Origin: Prochlorococcus sp. AG-363-B05 | Lineage (GTDB): Bacteria; Cyanobacteriota; Cyanobacteriia; PCC-6307; Cyanobiaceae | NCBI GenBank assembly: GCA_003278445.1 | Contig: QCFD01000002.1 | Location: forward strand, 1-64,000 | Direction of reading: 5' to 3' | Length of the DNA: 64,000 nt | Program-made: the position numbers and the translations under genes | In this document: one piece after another, positions 18,400 through 25,442 of the stretch | Layout: the number at the start of each line of letters is the position of its first letter | Numbering within the stretch: position 1 is the stretch's first letter | Notes under the pieces: generated by a model | Seen by the model: the letters and a program-made list of their open reading frames with translations, nothing else | What the model was told of the DNA's origin: nothing | Databases searched by the model: none

Positions 18400-18570
18400 A
18401 TGAAAAAAGACAATTTAAAAAGAATCATCCAACAGTTCGAAACATTGATAGAAGAATTAAAAAGCGAGGTCTACTCTGATAAAGATTCATATGTTCATCC
18501 TTGGGATGAGCATATGAAAAACACCCCTAGAATAATCAACTCAGAAGATGACGATGGCTACGCAGATTGA
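18400..18570 (+). CDS. 56-residue hypothetical protein, polar
   Basis: ATG (18400) to TGA (18570). The N-terminus is helical (KKDNLKRIIQQFETLIEELK), the middle holds a compact YVHPWDEHMKN segment and the C-terminus is strongly acidic (NSEDDDGYAD). No membrane helix, no known family. The balanced aromatic/charged composition distinguishes it from translated spacer; it is too short for most ORF callers. The neighbouring frame on the opposite strand is unlikely to be coding. Confidence 0.5.
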   Translation: MKKDNLKRIIQQFETLIEELKSEVYSDKDSYVHPWDEHMKNTPRIINSEDDDGYAD

Positions 18571-18697
18571 TTAGCACTTGGGAATCTTTTAGAACATAAA
18601 ATAAAAGCAAAGATTTCCAACTCAAGGCTTATATTAGTAAATTTACCTATTGCAAGGGAAAGATATTGAAAGCAAATTAAGAAAAAAGAAATTTTAA

Positions 18698-18889
18698 ATG
18701 TCCTCATTACCTCAACTAGTAAAAGCCACCCCACAGGGAGGAACAATTCATGAATATCAACTAACTGGAGGAAAAACCTCTTTCATGAGATACCTAGGCT
18801 GTTACCTTGGTACATGCAAATTCTGTAATGATATTGAGGAAGCATCGGAATTCGTTTCCAGCATAGAGGTTACCCCAAAAACCTTTTAA
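18698..18889 (+). CDS. 63-residue hypothetical protein with C-x3-C-x2-C cysteines
   Basis: An ATG-started frame, 63 residues. It carries a glycine/threonine-rich start (SLPQLVKATPQGGTIHEYQLTGG), then RYLGCYLGTCKFCND with cysteines at about residues 35, 39 and 42 that could bind a metal or form a disulfide. The function is unknown. The GC content of the gene is visibly higher than the surrounding spacer (many ACC, GGA, CCC codons), which argues for coding. It is located about 190 bases upstream of the Rieske oxygenase gene on the same strand. Confidence 0.6.
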   Translation: MSSLPQLVKATPQGGTIHEYQLTGGKTSFMRYLGCYLGTCKFCNDIEEASEFVSSIEVTPKTF

Positions 18890-19020
18890 TCAAAAGATTT
18901 CTAAGAGTTAATAAATTCTTTAATGTATTGGTTTGAACAGCTAGGTAAGTTTGAAGTTTTTTTATGTAAATTTAATCGATACTCGAAGGCTTTAGGTGCT
19001 ATTTTTTTTTAGTCTTAATC

Positions 19021-19031
19021 TATAAAAGGAG
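19021..19031 (+). promoter_or_regulatory. Overlapping TATAAA and AAAAGGAG elements upstream of the Rieske gene
   Basis: TATAAA at 19021-19026 resembles a -10 box and overlaps AAAAGGAG (19024-19031), a good Shine-Dalgarno. If the first is the promoter, transcription would start near 19033, at the foot of the following stem-loop. If the second is the ribosome site, the stem-loop lies between it and the ATG at 19083. I cannot tell which from sequence alone. Confidence 0.35.
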
Positions 19032-19035
19032 AATA

Positions 19036-19072
19036 ATCTTTTAATGAGACGGATCTCATCTCACTAAAAGAT
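19036..19072 (+). repeat. 14-bp stem-loop in the Rieske-gene leader
   Basis: The left arm ATCTTTTAATGAGA (19036-19049) pairs with the right arm TCTCACTAAAAGAT (19059-19072) through 13 Watson-Crick pairs and one G-U, leaving a 9-base loop (CGGATCTCA). No T-run follows, so it is not an intrinsic terminator. It ends 10 bases before the ATG of the Rieske gene and therefore must influence ribosome access or mRNA stability. Confidence 0.7.
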
Positions 19073-19082
19073 CGGCTCTGAC

Positions 19083-20417
19083 ATGAAAGAAGAAAAAGAC
19101 CAAAATAATAAATCATTTGAATATGAGAGTAACGACCTCATAAGAACTAACTTTAATGAAAAAAATAATTTAAAAGAATTAGAAAATACAGCTCCCAAGC
19201 CAACCAATCAACTAACAAATGGACTTCTAGGTTGGTATTCAGTTTCAAGTAGTGAATCAATAAAAGAAAGTAAATTAAATCACTTCACAATATACAATGA
19301 GCCAATTGTTTTATATCGCGACAGAGAAGGTATTGTTCGATGCGTAAAAGATGTATGCCCTCATAGAGGTGCTTCGTTTTTAGGAGGAGAAGTTATAAAT
19401 GGACAACTTGTTTGCCCTTATCATGGTGCAAGATTCTCATCTCAAGGTAGTTGCACAAATTTAGATAGAATAACTTGTCAGCATATAATAGATTCTAATT
19501 ACGATAATTACGCAAAAAGCATAAAACTTCTCCAATATCCTTGTATAGAAAAAGAAGGTTATATATATATTTATTATACTGGTAAACCTCTTGCAAATAT
19601 TGAAGACTTTGAGATAAAATCTTCAATAAATAGCTTACTTCCTGATTCATATGGATTCCCATCTCTAGAATATGAATATGAAGAAGTATATGTAGATTTC
19701 AAAGCAGACTGGGCAAGAATAATTGAAAATCACCTTGATATATTACATGTATTTTGGATGCATGGAGATACCATCCCAGACAAGAACGTCAACAGAGAAA
19801 CAATAACTAGTTTCAATCAAAAAATAAAAAGAGATCATAGACAAATAGAAAGCATCTATTCATATAAGACAAATGGTCAAGAAGAATTTATCAGAATAAA
19901 ATTTGTTCCACCTGGAAGAATATTTATATATAAAGGCTCACCAGAAAGCACTAGATATATTCAAGTTCTTGATCATATTCCAATAGGAAATAATAAAGCA
20001 AGAGTAATAGTTAGACATTATAGGAAATTCCTAAAAAATAAATTATTCACGAACCTAGTATTATTTAGTAATCTACAACAAAGAACCTTTTATAAAATAT
20101 TCTCAGAAGATTATCTAGTCTTAAAGACACAAACATTTAATGAGCAAATGGGTTATATACAAAAGGATAATGTTAAATTATTGGGAGAAGACAAAATGGT
20201 TCAATACTATTGGGATTGGTTACAAAATGCGTTGATCAAAGAAAAACCATGGGATTTGCATCCAACTTGTTCATTAACCAACTCAGTACATAATGATAGG
20301 GGTATGCAATATCCACCAGAGAATCCAGATATGGCAATAAAAAACAATAGAAAGATACTAATTAAGCTTTTGACTAGGCTATTATTCCCAATAAGTTTTA
20401 TTCTATTATTAATATAA
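19083..20417 (+). CDS. Rieske [2Fe-2S] mononuclear-iron oxygenase, candidate chlorophyll-modifying enzyme
   Basis: 444 residues. The Rieske centre is Cys92-x-His94 and Cys111-x2-His114 (CPHRGASF and CPYHGARF); the mononuclear iron site is Asn216-x2-Asp219-x2-His222-x4-His227 (NHLDILHVFWMH). About 48 N-terminal residues are polar and low-complexity, and a single C-terminal helix (427-443) would anchor it in the membrane. This layout matches the pheophorbide a oxygenase/Tic55/chlorophyllide a oxygenase group of plastid-lineage enzymes. With Pcb, which binds divinyl-chlorophyll a and b, nearby at 22470, a role in chlorophyll b formation (chlorophyllide a oxygenase) is an attractive inference, but other Rieske roles remain possible. 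The ORF is complete and begins at ATG. Confidence 0.8.
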   Translation: MKEEKDQNNKSFEYESNDLIRTNFNEKNNLKELENTAPKPTNQLTNGLLGWYSVSSSESIKESKLNHFTIYNEPIVLYRDREGIVRCVKDVCPHRGASFLGGEVINGQLVCPYHGARFSSQGSCTNLDRITCQHIIDSNYDNYAKSIKLLQYPCIEKEGYIYIYYTGKPLANIEDFEIKSSINSLLPDSYGFPSLEYEYEEVYVDFKADWARIIENHLDILHVFWMHGDTIPDKNVNRETITSFNQKIKRDHRQIESIYSYKTNGQEEFIRIKFVPPGRIFIYKGSPESTRYIQVLDHIPIGNNKARVIVRHYRKFLKNKLFTNLVLFSNLQQRTFYKIFSEDYLVLKTQTFNEQMGYIQKDNVKLLGEDKMVQYYWDWLQNALIKEKPWDLHPTCSLTNSVHNDRGMQYPPENPDMAIKNNRKILIKLLTRLLFPISFILLLI

Positions 20418-20454
20418 TTTTTCAAACTAACAATCTCATAATATTTAAATACAA

Positions 20455-21267
20455 ATGAGAATTGATTATAAAAAAGATTTAAAATGTTGGGCTAATTTCA
20501 AAAATATAGATGTCTGTGTTGAGCAAAAAAAAATCCTATCCAATATCAACATAAATCTCAATTATGGAGAAAATACAGCAATATTAGGCCCAAATGGATC
20601 GGGGAAATCAACTTTTTTAAAGCTATTAAATAGATCAATATATCCAATCAATTCAAGCCATAGCTCATTGAAATTATTTAACAAAGAGAATATAAATATT
20701 TGGGATTTAAGAAGAAAAGTGGGCTTTCTATTTAAAGAAATGGAGCAGAGGGTAAACAATGAGGTTAGCTTATATGATTTAATTGCTTCAGGTTTTTCTG
20801 GTACATTTAATGCTCGGTATTCCAATTTAATTTCAAGAATTGAGAAAACAAAAATAGAGAATTTGATTAATGATTGGGAACTAGATAATATAATTAATAA
20901 TAAATTCCATTCATTATCAGATGGGCAGAAAAGAAGGGGTTTACTTGCTAGGGCACTTGTTTATGAACCGTGTTTTATTGTACTTGATGAGCCATTTTGC
21001 AATTTAGATATAAAATCAAATTTTATTTTAAATAAGAATCTAAATAATTTAATAAATAAGTCTATAAATATACTATATGTCACTCATGATTTAGAATCAA
21101 TTCTGGCTAAGACAAATAGAATTATTTTAATGAAAGAAGGTAAAATAGTTAATGATGGTATCCCAACTGAAATAATGAGATCGAATATATTAAGTGATCT
21201 TTTCAATATATCTATTAATGTAATTAAACAAGGTGATTATTGGAGAGGCATCCCTGCAATCAACTAA
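20455..21267 (+). CDS. Orphan ABC transporter ATP-binding protein
   Basis: 270 residues. Walker A GPNGSGKST lies at 45-53, a signature LSDGQKRRG around 154-162 (D in place of the usual G), Walker B in CFIVLDEPF near 173-181 and a switch-histidine segment YVTHDLES. Its overall organisation (ILSNININL, NILYVTHDLESIL) resembles the COG1119/ModF-like family of soluble ABC proteins. No permease gene is adjacent: the gene lies 37 bases after the Rieske oxygenase and meets the zinc-ribbon gene tail-to-tail with a 4-base overlap. It may work with a permease elsewhere or in a non-transport role. Confidence 0.8.
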   Translation: MRIDYKKDLKCWANFKNIDVCVEQKKILSNININLNYGENTAILGPNGSGKSTFLKLLNRSIYPINSSHSSLKLFNKENINIWDLRRKVGFLFKEMEQRVNNEVSLYDLIASGFSGTFNARYSNLISRIEKTKIENLINDWELDNIINNKFHSLSDGQKRRGLLARALVYEPCFIVLDEPFCNLDIKSNFILNKNLNNLINKSINILYVTHDLESILAKTNRIILMKEGKIVNDGIPTEIMRSNILSDLFNISINVIKQGDYWRGIPAIN

Positions 21268-21488
21268 ATAATAACAAGAATAAATGCAAATACTAATATT
21301 GAAATAAACAACCAATATTGTCTCAAAAAATGAAAAGGAATGAAATTATTTATATTTTTTCTTCCTGCTTTTCTAACGCCATAAGGATTGCCACATGAAG
21401 TACATACTAATCTTCCCGATAATGCACGATCCGCCCTCAAATTAGAACTTCCGCAAACAAAACATCTACTTACAATCATTATCTTCAA
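21264..21488 (-). CDS. Zinc-ribbon membrane protein, 74 residues
   Basis: The N-terminus contains paired CxxC knuckles (Cys9-x2-Cys12 in SRCFVCGSS and Cys29-x2-Cys32 in LVCTSCGNP) and is followed by a positively charged linker (VRKAGRKN). A C-terminal hydrophobic helix occupies about residues 57-74. The product would be a membrane-anchored zinc or rubredoxin-like ribbon. The family is unrecognised. It overlaps the ABC gene by 4 bases (tail-to-tail) and abuts the start of the next gene (1-base gap), so it is probably in an operon with 21490-22215. Confidence 0.65.
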   Translation of the reverse strand: MKIMIVSRCFVCGSSNLRADRALSGRLVCTSCGNPYGVRKAGRKNINNFIPFHFLRQYWLFISILVFAFILVII

Positions 21489-21489
21489 G

Positions 21490-22215
21490 TCAATTCAGGA
21501 AATCATCAAGGAATGATAATGGTGAACTCATTTTATTTGAGTACCCTAATAGACTGTCAGAAATAAATTCATACAAGATCTCATCATTTTCATTTAATAA
21601 AATTGTAGCTCCTCTTTGAGTTAAGAATGACGAGTCAGGTACATATATACTCCAATTCGAAAGGATCTCAACCATATTCATAAGTCGTCTAGTAGCTAGC
21701 TCAAAAGGGCGTAAAATTTCTTGTTTAGAAAAAAACTCAAACATTTTTCCTTTAAATAAAGGAAAAGGCCCAATTTTTATATCATCATTAGGGTCAAATA
21801 AATTTACTGCATTTTTATCACCCAAATAACCTCTTAAAACCTCCTTAATTGTCCCCTGGGAATTTATACCAGCACACATAAGCAGCAAATTCATAATTTT
21901 TGGCAATGGTGAAACAAGACCAGGATTCAACTTAAGTTTTTCATGAAGATCAGCATTCTTAACAGCTATTACAGTTTGAATATCAACTTTGTTAAATCTA
22001 CAAAAAAATTCTTTGGACTTTTCACTCCCGATACCAATCATAATTAAATCAATTGAGTGCTTAGCTAGCTTCTTTGATTGTGCAGATAATTGTTGACAGT
22101 ATTCAAAGCTATCAAAATCTGCAAAAGAACCCATCAAAACAATTAATTGCTTATTTTTTGAAAAAAAAATCCTTTCATCAGGAAAAAACTCATGAAGGAT
22201 ATTTTTAGTGTCCAT
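21490..22215 (-). CDS. Thioredoxin-fold protein, AhpC/TSA_2-like, without catalytic CxxC
   Basis: 241 residues. The N-terminal half follows the AhpC/TSA_2 (peroxiredoxin-like 2) pattern seen in many cyanobacteria: IVLMGSFADFDSFEYCQQLSAQSKKLA, then the strand DLIMIGIGSEKSKEFF. The usual peroxidatic/resolving CxxC is not present, only scattered cysteines. The C-terminal half has a second segment with LRGYLGD and GPFPLFKGKMFEFF. The role is not known; a thylakoid or stress-redox function is only suggested by family and neighbours. It is divergent from pcb with about 254 bases between. Confidence 0.6.
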   Translation of the reverse strand: MDTKNILHEFFPDERIFFSKNKQLIVLMGSFADFDSFEYCQQLSAQSKKLAKHSIDLIMIGIGSEKSKEFFCRFNKVDIQTVIAVKNADLHEKLKLNPGLVSPLPKIMNLLLMCAGINSQGTIKEVLRGYLGDKNAVNLFDPNDDIKIGPFPLFKGKMFEFFSKQEILRPFELATRRLMNMVEILSNWSIYVPDSSFLTQRGATILLNENDEILYEFISDSLLGYSNKMSSPLSFLDDFLN

Positions 22216-22386
22216 TAGATTAACTAAACTTTTTTTTCAAAATAACAAATTCGGAAAGGTAAATTTGACCATTTAAGAATTTAAAAAGCAAAAAACATAG
22301 TGAAGCTAACGTATTTAACAATTTCTCAAGCCCTTAACACGAAGATCTTATTCAGTAGCAGATGATCACCAAATATGTACAAAACC

Positions 22387-22392
22387 TACAAT
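22387..22392 (+). promoter_or_regulatory. Possible -10 element of the pcb promoter
   Basis: TACAAT at 22387-22392 is a good sigma-70 -10 hexamer located about 78 bases upstream of the pcb start, giving a leader of about 70 bases. The -35 region (around 22364) shows no TTGACA. Many cyanobacterial light-responsive promoters lack a -35, so the assignment is possible but weak. Confidence 0.3.
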
Positions 22393-22469
22393 TTCAATAA
22401 GCAATGTGAAGGGATATGGAACTTATAGAGCTCTAAATATATCCTCTTACTGTTCTTTGTTTTTTTCTC

Positions 22470-23528
22470 GTGCAGACCTACGGGAATCCCAACGTTACCT
22501 ATGACTGGTACGCGGGTAATTCAGGGACAACAAACCGCTCAGGAAAATTCATCGCAGCGCATGCTGCCCATGCTGGATTGATGATGTTCTGGGCAGGTGC
22601 GTTTACCCTATTTGAGCTTGCTCGTTACGACTCATCCGTTGCGATGGGTAATCAAAACTTGATTTGCTTGCCTCACCTTGCAACTCTTGGAATAGGTGGA
22701 ATTGAAAATGGAGTAATAACTGAGCCTTATGGCATGACAGTTGTTGCTGTACTTCACCTAATCTTCTCTGGTGTTCTTGGCGCTGGTGGAATACTCCACT
22801 CCACAAGATATGACGGAGATCTTGGAAACTACCCAGAAGGAAGTCGTCCTAGAAAGTTTGACTTCGAATGGGATGATCCAGATAAACTTACATTTATTCT
22901 TGGTCACCACCTTATTTTTCTAGGTTTAGCAAACATTCAGTTCGTTGAATGGGCTCAATATCATGGAATTTGGGATAGTGCACTTGGTGCTACTCGTACA
23001 GTTTCTTATAACCTTGATCTAGGAATGATTTGGAATCACCAAGCTGATTTCCTTCAAATTTCTAACTTGGAAGATGTAATGGGTGGTCATGCTTTCCTTG
23101 CCTTCTTCCAAATAATTGGTGGAGCTTTCCACATTATTACAAAGCAATTCGGTGAGTACACTGAATTCAAAGGTAAAGGTCTTCTCTCTGCAGAAGCTGT
23201 TCTTTCTTACTCTTTAGCTGGAGTTGGTTACTGTGCTCTTGTTGCAGCTTTCTGGAGCTCCACAAACACAACAGTTTATCCAACTGAATTTTTTGGAGAC
23301 GTACTTCAATTGAAGTTTGACTTTGCTCCTTATTTCGTTGACACTGATGCTTCATTAGCAACTGGTGCTCATACAGCAAGAGCTTGGTTAGCGAATGTTC
23401 ACTTCTATCTTGGTTTCTTCTTCATTCAGGGACACCTCTGGCATGCACTAAGAGCTATGGGATTTGACTTCAGACGTGTAGGTAAAGCGTTCGACAATAT
23501 GGAAAACGCAAAAATCACCAACGGTTGA
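22470..23528 (+). CDS. pcb: Pcb chlorophyll a/b antenna protein (CP43/IsiA family)
   Basis: 352 residues from a GTG start (MQTYGNPNVTYDW). This is the antenna of Prochlorococcus, a member of the CP43/IsiA family that binds divinyl-chlorophyll a and b. The pattern WYAGNSGTTNRSGKFIAAH at the N-terminus, six hydrophobic helices with His-rich chlorophyll ligand positions (FIAAHAAHAGL, AVLHLIFSG, LGHHLIFLG, NHQADF, GHLWHALRAMGFDFRR) and the ending RVGKAFDNME are diagnostic. It lacks the large lumenal loop E of true CP43, as expected. No good Shine-Dalgarno precedes the GTG; a strong terminator follows. The gene is higher in GC than its surroundings, as usual for a highly expressed gene. Confidence 0.95.
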   Translation: MQTYGNPNVTYDWYAGNSGTTNRSGKFIAAHAAHAGLMMFWAGAFTLFELARYDSSVAMGNQNLICLPHLATLGIGGIENGVITEPYGMTVVAVLHLIFSGVLGAGGILHSTRYDGDLGNYPEGSRPRKFDFEWDDPDKLTFILGHHLIFLGLANIQFVEWAQYHGIWDSALGATRTVSYNLDLGMIWNHQADFLQISNLEDVMGGHAFLAFFQIIGGAFHIITKQFGEYTEFKGKGLLSAEAVLSYSLAGVGYCALVAAFWSSTNTTVYPTEFFGDVLQLKFDFAPYFVDTDASLATGAHTARAWLANVHFYLGFFFIQGHLWHALRAMGFDFRRVGKAFDNMENAKITNG

Positions 23529-23567
23529 TTAATACCAAAACACCTAATCACTAATTTGTGAATTCAA

Positions 23568-23596
23568 AAGGTCCGCTAAGCGGGCCTTTTTTTTTT
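23568..23596 (+). terminator. Rho-independent terminator of pcb
   Basis: A hairpin AAGGTCCGC-TAA-GCGGGCCTT with nine pairs (one G-U) followed by a run of about 10 T. It lies 40 bases after the pcb stop codon and closes that transcript before the Crp-family gene. Confidence 0.9.
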
Positions 23597-23812
23597 CTAA
23601 AAATATCGATACCAATCGATCTACTCGAATGTCACAATCAACACACGCAATGTCTAGAAATGAACCATAAGCAATCAAGTGATGTGATTTTTTATACCTA
23701 AACAAGTAAAAAGGGTCATCAAGATCTCAAGAGCTTGTTGCTATTGAGAATCGGTTGCAAAAGGCGTCATCTATTGTGTAAGTTATAGGTCCAATCAAGC
23801 TCCATTATCGTG

Positions 23813-24409
23813 ATGAGCTTTAGATCATACTCAGACACGCCAACATCAGCAGTACGGATGGCTACTGGTCAATCTGTGCTAATAGACCCTTCATCAAGAA
23901 GAGGAGATTCTTGCTTAGAAGTTATAGATGGCATAGCTCGTGTTTATTGCCCTTGTGAAGAAACCGAAGGGATGACTCTAGCATTTTTACAATCAGGTGA
24001 TCAATTACGAACAGATAGGCTATGCAGCGAAGGAGTATGTGTAGAGGCCTTAACACCCCTTTGCTTTAGAAGTGATGCTGAGTCATCAGACGAAGCAGGA
24101 GGATATGATGCTGTTAATGAGTGGACTCTTCAACTTCTTAGGATTAGACATTTAGGGAATGCTGAACAAAGGCTTCAAGCATTATTTGCGTTACTAGTTA
24201 ATAGACTAGGCAGAAGATGCGGTGATTGGTGTCAATTACCATTTAGGTTAACCCATGAAAGAATTGGAGAATTAATTGGATCTACAAGAGTGACATCTAC
24301 AAGATTAATTTCAAGACTTAGAACAGCAGACTTACTCAAAGCGCCATCAGGTGATCCCACTCTAAGCCTTTCTCCAGAATTCATTGAGTCTTCACCATTA
24401 ACTGCATAA
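23813..24409 (+). CDS. Crp/Fnr-family transcriptional regulator
   Basis: About 198 residues from the ATG at 23813 (a GTG immediately before it is an alternative start). The N-terminal part follows the cupin-like cNMP-binding fold (IDGIARVYCPCEETEG, the FLQSGDQLRT segment). A winged helix-turn-helix is seen at about residues 145-180: FRLTHERIGELIGSTRVTSTRLISRLR. It is distantly related to NtcA but lacks the NtcA-type C-terminal helix sequence, so the target is unknown. It is placed between pcb and the ferritin gene, with 6 bases to the next plus-strand ORF, suggesting regulation of antenna/iron genes; this is inference. Confidence 0.75.
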   Translation: MSFRSYSDTPTSAVRMATGQSVLIDPSSRRGDSCLEVIDGIARVYCPCEETEGMTLAFLQSGDQLRTDRLCSEGVCVEALTPLCFRSDAESSDEAGGYDAVNEWTLQLLRIRHLGNAEQRLQALFALLVNRLGRRCGDWCQLPFRLTHERIGELIGSTRVTSTRLISRLRTADLLKAPSGDPTLSLSPEFIESSPLTA

Positions 24410-24415
24410 AAAATA

Positions 24416-24697
24416 ATGAATCAATATCTTTTACCTTATTCAGAATCTCTTGTTTTATCACTTAGCAAAGAGATAGAATATATAAAAAGTAGATCTAAAA
24501 ATATCAATTACTCACTCAAGACATGTCAAAACAAGACTCTATCATCACGATTAAGGCAGGAACTTAATAACTTAAATAAAAATAGATTGAAAATAATAAA
24601 TATTGCCGAGAGTATGTTCAAAAGAAACTGCAACGAATTATCATATGAGCTTCTATTAGAAATCACTAAAAGATCAAACTATCTACAACAAATATGA
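24416..24697 (+). CDS. Helical hypothetical protein, 93 residues
   Basis: Starts 6 bases after the Crp-family gene, so probably co-transcribed. The product is strongly helical with no membrane segment: Leu/Ile/Asn/Lys-rich (LSLSKEIEYIKSRSKNIN, then RQELNNLNKNRLKIINIAE). I do not recognise a family. Placement between a regulator and the ferritin gene (22-base convergent gap) hints at iron/antenna physiology without proof. Confidence 0.55.
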   Translation: MNQYLLPYSESLVLSLSKEIEYIKSRSKNINYSLKTCQNKTLSSRLRQELNNLNKNRLKIINIAESMFKRNCNELSYELLLEITKRSNYLQQI

Positions 24698-24719
24698 AAT
24701 TGAAAAATCTATTGTTTAC

Positions 24720-25271
24720 TTAGTTTATTTTTAATTCATTATCAATAATAAATAACGCAGATGGATCGTTATTAGAAAATTTAACCTTTCCAAGCAGATA
24801 AGCCATTTCATCTTCAGATTTAATTTGCTCGTCTATAACTGGATCTAAAAATACAGTAGTGCGAGAATCATTTGACCTCTCTGCCATTGAATAAAGTTGC
24901 TGAACAGATGTTGTAACATCAGCCTCCATTTGAAAAGATAAAGTAATTAATTCTTCAACTGTTTTCCAATTTTGTATTGGTTTAATTACTTCATCTAATA
25001 CAACACTTTGACCCCTAGCGATAATATATTTTGCGAAGTTAAATCCATGCTCCTGCTCGGATAATGACTCTTTTTTAAAAAAACTAGAAAAGCCACGTAG
25101 CTCTCTTTCTAAGAACCAAAGGGACATTGATAGATATTGTGCACTTGAAACCCTTTCAAGGGAAGTATGTTGATACAAAGCATCTAGGAGATCAACATCA
25201 ATTGGCTGTGCAATAGCACGACCAGAAGGTCCTAAATTGAGACTTATTTTTTTAGATGTAGCTGATTGCAT
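24720..25271 (-). CDS. Ferritin-family iron-storage protein
   Basis: 183 residues, ATG start. It has the four-helix ferritin pattern: an A-helix with E-x-x-S-x-A-Q-Y-L-S-M (LERVSSAQYLSMSLWF), the B-helix ligand segment SEQEHGFNFAKY (Glu-x2-His), the C-helix ligand region SFQMEADVTTSVQQLYSMA and the D-helix VIDEQIKSEDEM. Together these give the di-iron ferroxidase ligands. It stores iron in the cytoplasm. An N-terminal extension of about 25 residues (SATSKKISLNLGPSG) is atypical. It is convergent with the Crp/ORF pair and shares strand with the iron-type ABC ATPase downstream, fitting an iron-homeostasis neighbourhood. Confidence 0.8.
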   Translation of the reverse strand: MQSATSKKISLNLGPSGRAIAQPIDVDLLDALYQHTSLERVSSAQYLSMSLWFLERELRGFSSFFKKESLSEQEHGFNFAKYIIARGQSVVLDEVIKPIQNWKTVEELITLSFQMEADVTTSVQQLYSMAERSNDSRTTVFLDPVIDEQIKSEDEMAYLLGKVKFSNNDPSALFIIDNELKIN

Positions 25272-25442
25272 AACGAAAAAGGAAGGTAAATGAACGAAAA
25301 GCTATTATTATTTTTAAAAATCACAAATTAACTCTAACTCTTTTTGTATCATTTTGTTGAAAGTATCAATAAATTTAAAACTTATTTACTTGATAATGAA
25401 TCTCAATTGCTTAAAAGTATTTGAATTATATTTACAACTTTA

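Noticed and set aside
22470-23528. Possible psbC/isiA gene
   Set aside because: The N-terminal QTYGNP pattern and missing large lumenal loop fit Pcb rather than CP43, and the length is 352; IsiA is the closest alternative but Pcb is favoured by organism.
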